Assembly: GCF_003287875.1 (NCBI RefSeq)
Contig: NZ_QMKK01000046.1
Coordinates: forward strand, 1-64,000
Direction of reading: 5' to 3'
Length of the DNA: 64,000 nt
DNA from: Martinezella tropici
GTDB taxonomy: Bacteria > Pseudomonadota > Alphaproteobacteria > Rhizobiales > Rhizobiaceae
Shown here: piece by piece, positions 60,631-64,000 of the stretch
How positions within the stretch are numbered: the first letter of the stretch is position 1
How the letters are laid out: the number at the start of each line of letters is the position of its first letter
Translations under genes and position numbers: made by a program
Notes under the pieces: model-generated
The model's input: only the letters and a program-made list of their open reading frames with translations
The model's database searches: none
Told to the model about the DNA's origin: nothing

Positions 60631-60947
60631 TTTCGTATCTCCTGTGCTTGAAGGATAGCCGAGATTAGGCGTCGCTTGAAAGCTTCGAAAGCCATCTGGC
60701 AGACAGAAAAGGGACAAATACGGACACAGCTTGATGGTCCTTATGCCCTTGGGTTCGTGCCTGCGGGCCGCCTCGGGCGTTGCGCCTTTGGCAAGGGCCG
60801 AATAAGATTGGCGTCGATTTCGTCCAGAGCGGAATGCCCCGTTCCGCTTTACCCCACCGTGTTCACAAAGGATCCCGCCGGAAAGGCCGTGTTGCGATCA
60901 TCGCCATGCGGCCGTCTGCTTCGGGACAATGCTTCAGGAGAGAGATC
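60631..60947. other. Divergent intergenic region with repeated GGACA half-sites
   Basis: This 317-base region separates the isochorismatase and Gfo/Idh genes. GGACA occurs at 60712-60716 and 60722-60726, ten bases apart (GGACAAATACGGACA), a helical-turn spacing typical of AraC-type operators. No gene or hairpin was seen otherwise. Confidence 0.35.
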
Positions 60948-61934
60948 ATGCTGCGTTTCGGAATTCTATCGACGGCCAAAATCGGCCGCGATCTGGTCGT
61001 CCCCGCCATTCAGGACGCGGAAAACTGCGTTGTGACGGCCATCGCCAGCCGTGATCTCGCCCGCGCCCGGCAGATGGCAGACCGCTTCTCCGTGCCGCAT
61101 GCTTTCGGTTCCTATGAAGAGATGCTCGCCTCCGACACGATCGATGCCGTCTATATTCCCCTGCCGACTTCGCAACATGTCGAATGGACGGTCAAGGCTG
61201 CCGATGCCGGCAAGCATGTGCTGTGCGAAAAGCCGATCGCCCTCAAGGCGGATGAGATCGACAGCCTGATCGCCGCGCGTGATCGCAACAAGGTTCTGGT
61301 GACGGAAGCCTATATGGTCACCTATGCGCCGGTCTGGCGGAAGGTTCGCTCGCTGCTGGCGGACGGCGCCATCGGCCGGCTGCGTCACATCCAGGGCGCC
61401 TTCACCTATTTCAACCGCGATGCCGGCAACATGCGCAATATCCCCGCGCTTGGCGGCGGTGGCCTGCCGGATATCGGCGTCTATCCGACGATCAGCACCC
61501 GTTTCGTCACCGGCCGCGAACCGCTGCGCCTCCAGGCGGTGACGGAGCGCGACCCGGAATTCGGCACTGACATCTATTCCAGCGTCAAGGCAGACTTCGG
61601 CGATTTCGAACTGACCTTCTATATCTCGACGCAGATGGCCAACCGGCAGGTCATGGTCTTCCATGGCACGGAAGGCTTCATCGAGGTGAAATCACCCTTC
61701 AATGCCGATCGTTACGGCGCGGAAGAGTTGGAGCTGACCAATCGCGGCCATTCGGAATCGCAGATTTTCCGTTTCCCGGACAGCCGGCAGTACAGGCGCG
61801 AGGCGGAGGCCTTCGCTTCTGCTGCGCTTGGTCAAGGCGCGGAGGTCGTGTCACTGGAAAGCTCGAAGCTCAACCAGAAGGTCATCGACGCCATCTACCG
61901 CGCCAGCGAGAAGGATGGGTGGGAGCCGGTCTGA
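60948..61934 (+). CDS. Gfo/Idh/MocA family oxidoreductase
   Basis: A 328-residue protein. FGILSTAKIGRDLVVPAIQD is the Rossmann strand-turn, HVLCEKPIALKADEIDSL the EKP motif, and GGGGLPDIGVYPTISTRFVT follows. Several relatives oxidise xylose or dihydrodiols, but the substrate is unknown. The ATG at 60948 follows AGGAGAGAG, chosen over an upstream opening at 60780. It is divergent from the isochorismatase-GlxA operon, perhaps regulated by GlxA. Confidence 0.88.
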   Translation: MLRFGILSTAKIGRDLVVPAIQDAENCVVTAIASRDLARARQMADRFSVPHAFGSYEEMLASDTIDAVYIPLPTSQHVEWTVKAADAGKHVLCEKPIALKADEIDSLIAARDRNKVLVTEAYMVTYAPVWRKVRSLLADGAIGRLRHIQGAFTYFNRDAGNMRNIPALGGGGLPDIGVYPTISTRFVTGREPLRLQAVTERDPEFGTDIYSSVKADFGDFELTFYISTQMANRQVMVFHGTEGFIEVKSPFNADRYGAEELELTNRGHSESQIFRFPDSRQYRREAEAFASAALGQGAEVVSLESSKLNQKVIDAIYRASEKDGWEPV

Positions 61935-61955
61935 GGGCGGTCCTCATTTCATGAC

Positions 61956-61998
61956 GCAATTCCGGACGGAAAACCGCTGCGCACTTTCCTGGAATTGC
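61956..61998. repeat. Short palindromic intergenic repeat, copy D (opposite orientation)
   Basis: GCAATTCCGGACGGAAAACC, then GCTGCGCACTTTCCTGGAAT and TGC is the reverse complement of the family at 27505, 41709 and 56802. The ends GCAATTCC/GGAATTGC pair perfectly over 8 bases. It lies between convergent genes, 2 bases before the GtrA stop. Confidence 0.8.
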
Positions 61999-61999
61999 C

Positions 62000-62386
62000 T
62001 CAGGAATTTTGCCGGTGGCGGAAGACGAAGCGTGAATAGCCGAAGAAGCTGAACGCCGTTGCCGCCGCCGATGCCAGCGTCAGGGCGATGATCGGCCGCA
62101 GCGCCGGCTCTGCCATCAGCAACGAGCTGAACAGGGCATAGTTCAAGAGTGCCGAGGTCAGGCCGACCGAACCATAGCGGAAGCCTTCGGCCGCCAGCGA
62201 CCGGTCGGACCGGCCGAAGGTGAAGTTGCGGTTGATAAACCAGGTGGCAAGCAGCGCACTCGGGATCGAAATGGCACGGCCGACGAAGGGGCCGAAGGGC
62301 GTGAACCACAGCAGCAGATGCAGCACGCCGGCATCGACGACGAAGCCGACGCTGCCGGCGATCAGGAAGCGAAAGAGCTTCTTCAT
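62000..62386 (-). CDS. GtrA-family membrane protein (polyprenyl-phosphate-sugar flippase type)
   Basis: A 128-residue protein with four membrane helices. FRFLIAGSVGFVVDAGVLHL, WFINRNFTFGRSD and FFGYSRFVFRHRQNS match the GtrA family, with the conserved F-R/K at the end of helix pairs. GtrA proteins are thought to flip bactoprenyl-linked sugars across the inner membrane. Its start overlaps the stop of the upstream GT2 gene by 4 bases (ATGA), so they are translationally coupled. Confidence 0.9.
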   Translation of the reverse strand: MKKLFRFLIAGSVGFVVDAGVLHLLLWFTPFGPFVGRAISIPSALLATWFINRNFTFGRSDRSLAAEGFRYGSVGLTSALLNYALFSSLLMAEPALRPIIALTLASAAATAFSFFGYSRFVFRHRQNS

Positions 62387-63396
62387 GCAGCCTTGGCCCT
62401 TTTCTTCCGGCTTGCCGGTTTTTCAAGCTCCGCCATATAGACCGTCCGGTCGTCGCCGTTTTCACGCGCGGCGGGCTTGGCGAGGCTCATATAGTGGATG
62501 CGCAGCTGTTCGGCGCGGGCGCGGGCGACCGAATCGAGGATCAGACCGGCCGTGAACAGCATGAAGGCGATCATTGTCAGTACCATGGAGAGTATCCAGG
62601 TCGGCACGCGCAATACCTGTCCGGTATCGAAATACTCGATGAAGACCGGGATGGAGAAGCCGATACTGAGCTCCATGGCAACGGCGCTCAGGATGCCGAA
62701 GAAGGCGAATGGCCGCGTTTCCTTCATCAGCATCGCGAACATCCAGAGGATTTTCCAGCCGTCGCGGAAGGTGGAAAGCTTCGAATGCGAGCCTTCCGGC
62801 CGCCGGCCGTAGTCGAGCTCCAGTTCGCTGACGGGCAGCTTCAGCCGCGAGGCATGGACAGACATTTCGGTCTCGATCTCGAAACCGCCCGACACGGCCG
62901 GGAAACTCTTGATAAAGCGGCGCGAGAAGGCGCGGTAGCCGGAGAAAATATCGGTGAAGTCGGCACCGAAAATGGTGCGATAGAGCCAGTTGAAGATGCG
63001 GTTGCCGAAGGCATGGCCTTGACGCCCGGCATCGCTCTGAACGTTGCGACGGGTACCGACGACCATATCGGAGCCTTCCGTCAGCAGCGTGCGGATCAGC
63101 TCTTCGGCGTCCTCGGGCGCATAGGTGCCGTCGCCATCGGCCATGACATAGATGTCGGCCTCGATATCGGCGAACATGCGCCGCACCACATGTCCCTTGC
63201 CCTGGCGGCGCTCGCGCACGACGGTCGCGCCTGCGAGCATCGCATGCAATGCGGTGCCATCGGTCGAATTGTTGTCGTAGACGTAGACCGTCGCCTGCGG
63301 CAGCGCCTTGCGGAAACCGCGCACGACGTCGCCGATCGTCGCGGCCTCGTTATAGCAGGGCAGAAGAACAGCGATGCTCAGCTTCTCATTCCACAT
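62383..63396 (-). CDS. Glycosyltransferase family 2 (GtrB/DPM1-like), polyprenyl-phosphate sugar transferase
   Basis: A 337-residue enzyme. The GT2 domain (residues 8-225) has IAVLLPCYNEAATIGDVVRG, VYVYDNNSTDGTA and the DxD in VMADGDGTYAPEDA. Two C-terminal membrane helices (about 228-300) follow, typical of GtrB-type enzymes. It charges undecaprenyl phosphate with a sugar from UDP- or GDP-sugar. It precedes and overlaps the GtrA gene, and the gene starting at 63624 encodes a likely glycan-transferring membrane protein. Confidence 0.9.
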   Translation of the reverse strand: MWNEKLSIAVLLPCYNEAATIGDVVRGFRKALPQATVYVYDNNSTDGTALHAMLAGATVVRERRQGKGHVVRRMFADIEADIYVMADGDGTYAPEDAEELIRTLLTEGSDMVVGTRRNVQSDAGRQGHAFGNRIFNWLYRTIFGADFTDIFSGYRAFSRRFIKSFPAVSGGFEIETEMSVHASRLKLPVSELELDYGRRPEGSHSKLSTFRDGWKILWMFAMLMKETRPFAFFGILSAVAMELSIGFSIPVFIEYFDTGQVLRVPTWILSMVLTMIAFMLFTAGLILDSVARARAEQLRIHYMSLAKPAARENGDDRTVYMAELEKPASRKKRAKAA

Positions 63397-63623
63397 GGTC
63401 TTGGCCGGTTGTTCCTACGCGTAAAGTCAAGTTGGGGCCTGATGGACGATCCGGATGAGAGCTTATCCCGCTGGCTGTTAATAAGACCCTATGGTTGCGT
63501 AATAAAAATGGCGGCACCCTAGCTCTGCGAAAAACATTATCGTGATGAATTCGGCGGCTCACCGGCGCTTTACTGTTTTTTGATGTGCAGCCGCTAGCGT
63601 ATCGCCTCGACTATAATTCCAGC

Positions 63624-64000
63624 ATGGGGTTCATCGAGATGGCGCAGAGCTTGGCAATGCCGCCCGAAGCAGCCGGAGCGGCAGGGAAGGCGGTGCCACG
63701 GCACTGGTCCCATCCTGCCCTGGTTGCGCTCATCTATGCCGTCGTCGTCATCATCGCGCAGCTCGTCGTTCATCGTCACCTCACGGACTACGTCGGTCCC
63801 GACAACGACGATGCGATGCGCCTTGTCGAAGTGCGGGATTTCCTCGCCGGTCAGGGCTGGTTCGACGTGATGCAATATCGTCTCGGCCTCGAAGGCGGGA
63901 CACTGATGCACTGGTCGCGCTTCATCGACCTGCCGATTGCAAGCCTGATCCTCTTCTTCCGGATGTTCTTCTCTCCGGAAGGAGCCGAAGCGGCGGCGCT
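63624..64000 (+). CDS. Polytopic membrane protein start, possible GT-C type glycosyltransferase (cut by window edge)
   Basis: About 125 residues are in the window; the gene runs off the right end. A cytoplasmic start of about 30 residues is followed by a membrane helix (ALVALIYAVVVIIAQLVV). Next, DYVGPDNDDAMRLVEVRDFL has the Asp-rich periplasmic loop typical of GT-C enzymes using polyprenyl-phosphate sugars, then GWFDVMQYRLGLEGGTLMHW and SRFIDLPIAS. The position next to GtrA and GtrB supports this. ATG at 63624 (TATAAT lies 7 bases upstream) is the first usable start; 63639 is another. Confidence 0.7.
   Translation, partial: MGFIEMAQSLAMPPEAAGAAGKAVPRHWSHPALVALIYAVVVIIAQLVVHRHLTDYVGPDNDDAMRLVEVRDFLAGQGWFDVMQYRLGLEGGTLMHWSRFIDLPIASLILFFRMFFSPEGAEAAA

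Noticed and set aside
63580..63617. TATAAT (63612-63617) with a TTGATG as promoter of the last gene
   Set aside because: The spacing is 26 bases and the -10 box is only 7 bases from the start codon, so it is probably coincidence.

Overview
This is a 64 kb piece of a GC-rich alphaproteobacterial chromosome, most likely from Rhizobium or a close Rhizobiaceae relative. The pointers are DUF982 and BA14K-type small proteins, a BTLCP-type cysteine protease, MbfA behind an Irr-type ICE box, a match to the RpoE2 stress promoter, a CtrA-type TTAA-N7-TTAA site, and several short intergenic repeat families of the kind seen in rhizobia. No phage, transposase, integrase, CRISPR array or rRNA was found. 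One tRNA (Leu, anticodon CAG) is present.

Layout. 1-125: start of purU, cut by the window edge. 337-8816: exopolysaccharide genes (acyltransferase, Wzy-like polymerase, GH5 glucanase, Wzz-type chain-length protein without a kinase domain, CapD/WbpM-type nucleotide-sugar enzyme, GT25 glycosyltransferase). 9496-22260: a sugar/aminosugar catabolic locus. On the plus strand it holds an oxidoreductase and a complete CUT1 ABC importer. On the minus strand are an NTF2-like protein, an M81 (MlrC) metalloprotein and a PLP-dependent D-amino-acid enzyme. Then, again on plus, come an RpiR regulator, an SDR and a GH20 hexosaminidase. A GAAAATAA-type motif occurs before both divergent arms. 22323-23331: very small membrane proteins and a DUF982 protein. 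23538-26518: PAP2-like membrane protein, tRNA-Leu and phosphohexomutase.

26700-38729: mostly single genes: BA14K-like, SelT/W-like, amidotransferase, GFA enzyme, LepA, XRE-cupin regulator with GNAT, HAD hydrolase, acetylpolyamine deacetylase, DMT exporter, CDP-diacylglycerol pyrophosphatase, truncated haemoglobin, iron exporter MbfA, a repetitive stress peptide and BTLCP. 38958-46179: translation genes infC (with an ATT start), rpmI-rplT and pheST, with a kinase-like gene between them. 46451-54524: NTF2-like protein and the periplasmic pair alpha-2-macroglobulin/PBP1C. 54780-61934: aldo-keto reductases, LysR and GlxA regulators, M15-like protein, GNAT, isochorismatase and a Gfo/Idh oxidoreductase. 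62000-64000: GtrA flippase, GT2 transferase and the start of a large membrane protein, a likely polyprenyl-phosphate-sugar pathway.

The most interesting signals are: the RpiR-centred locus, which may use glycopeptides or aminosugars; its shared operator-like motif; a terminator-like hairpin in front of infC that could be an attenuator or the end of a small RNA; the CtrA, ICE and RpoE2 sites; and two families of short palindromic repeats, one copy of which may be read into a protein N terminus. All function calls come from reading motifs by eye, without database searches.
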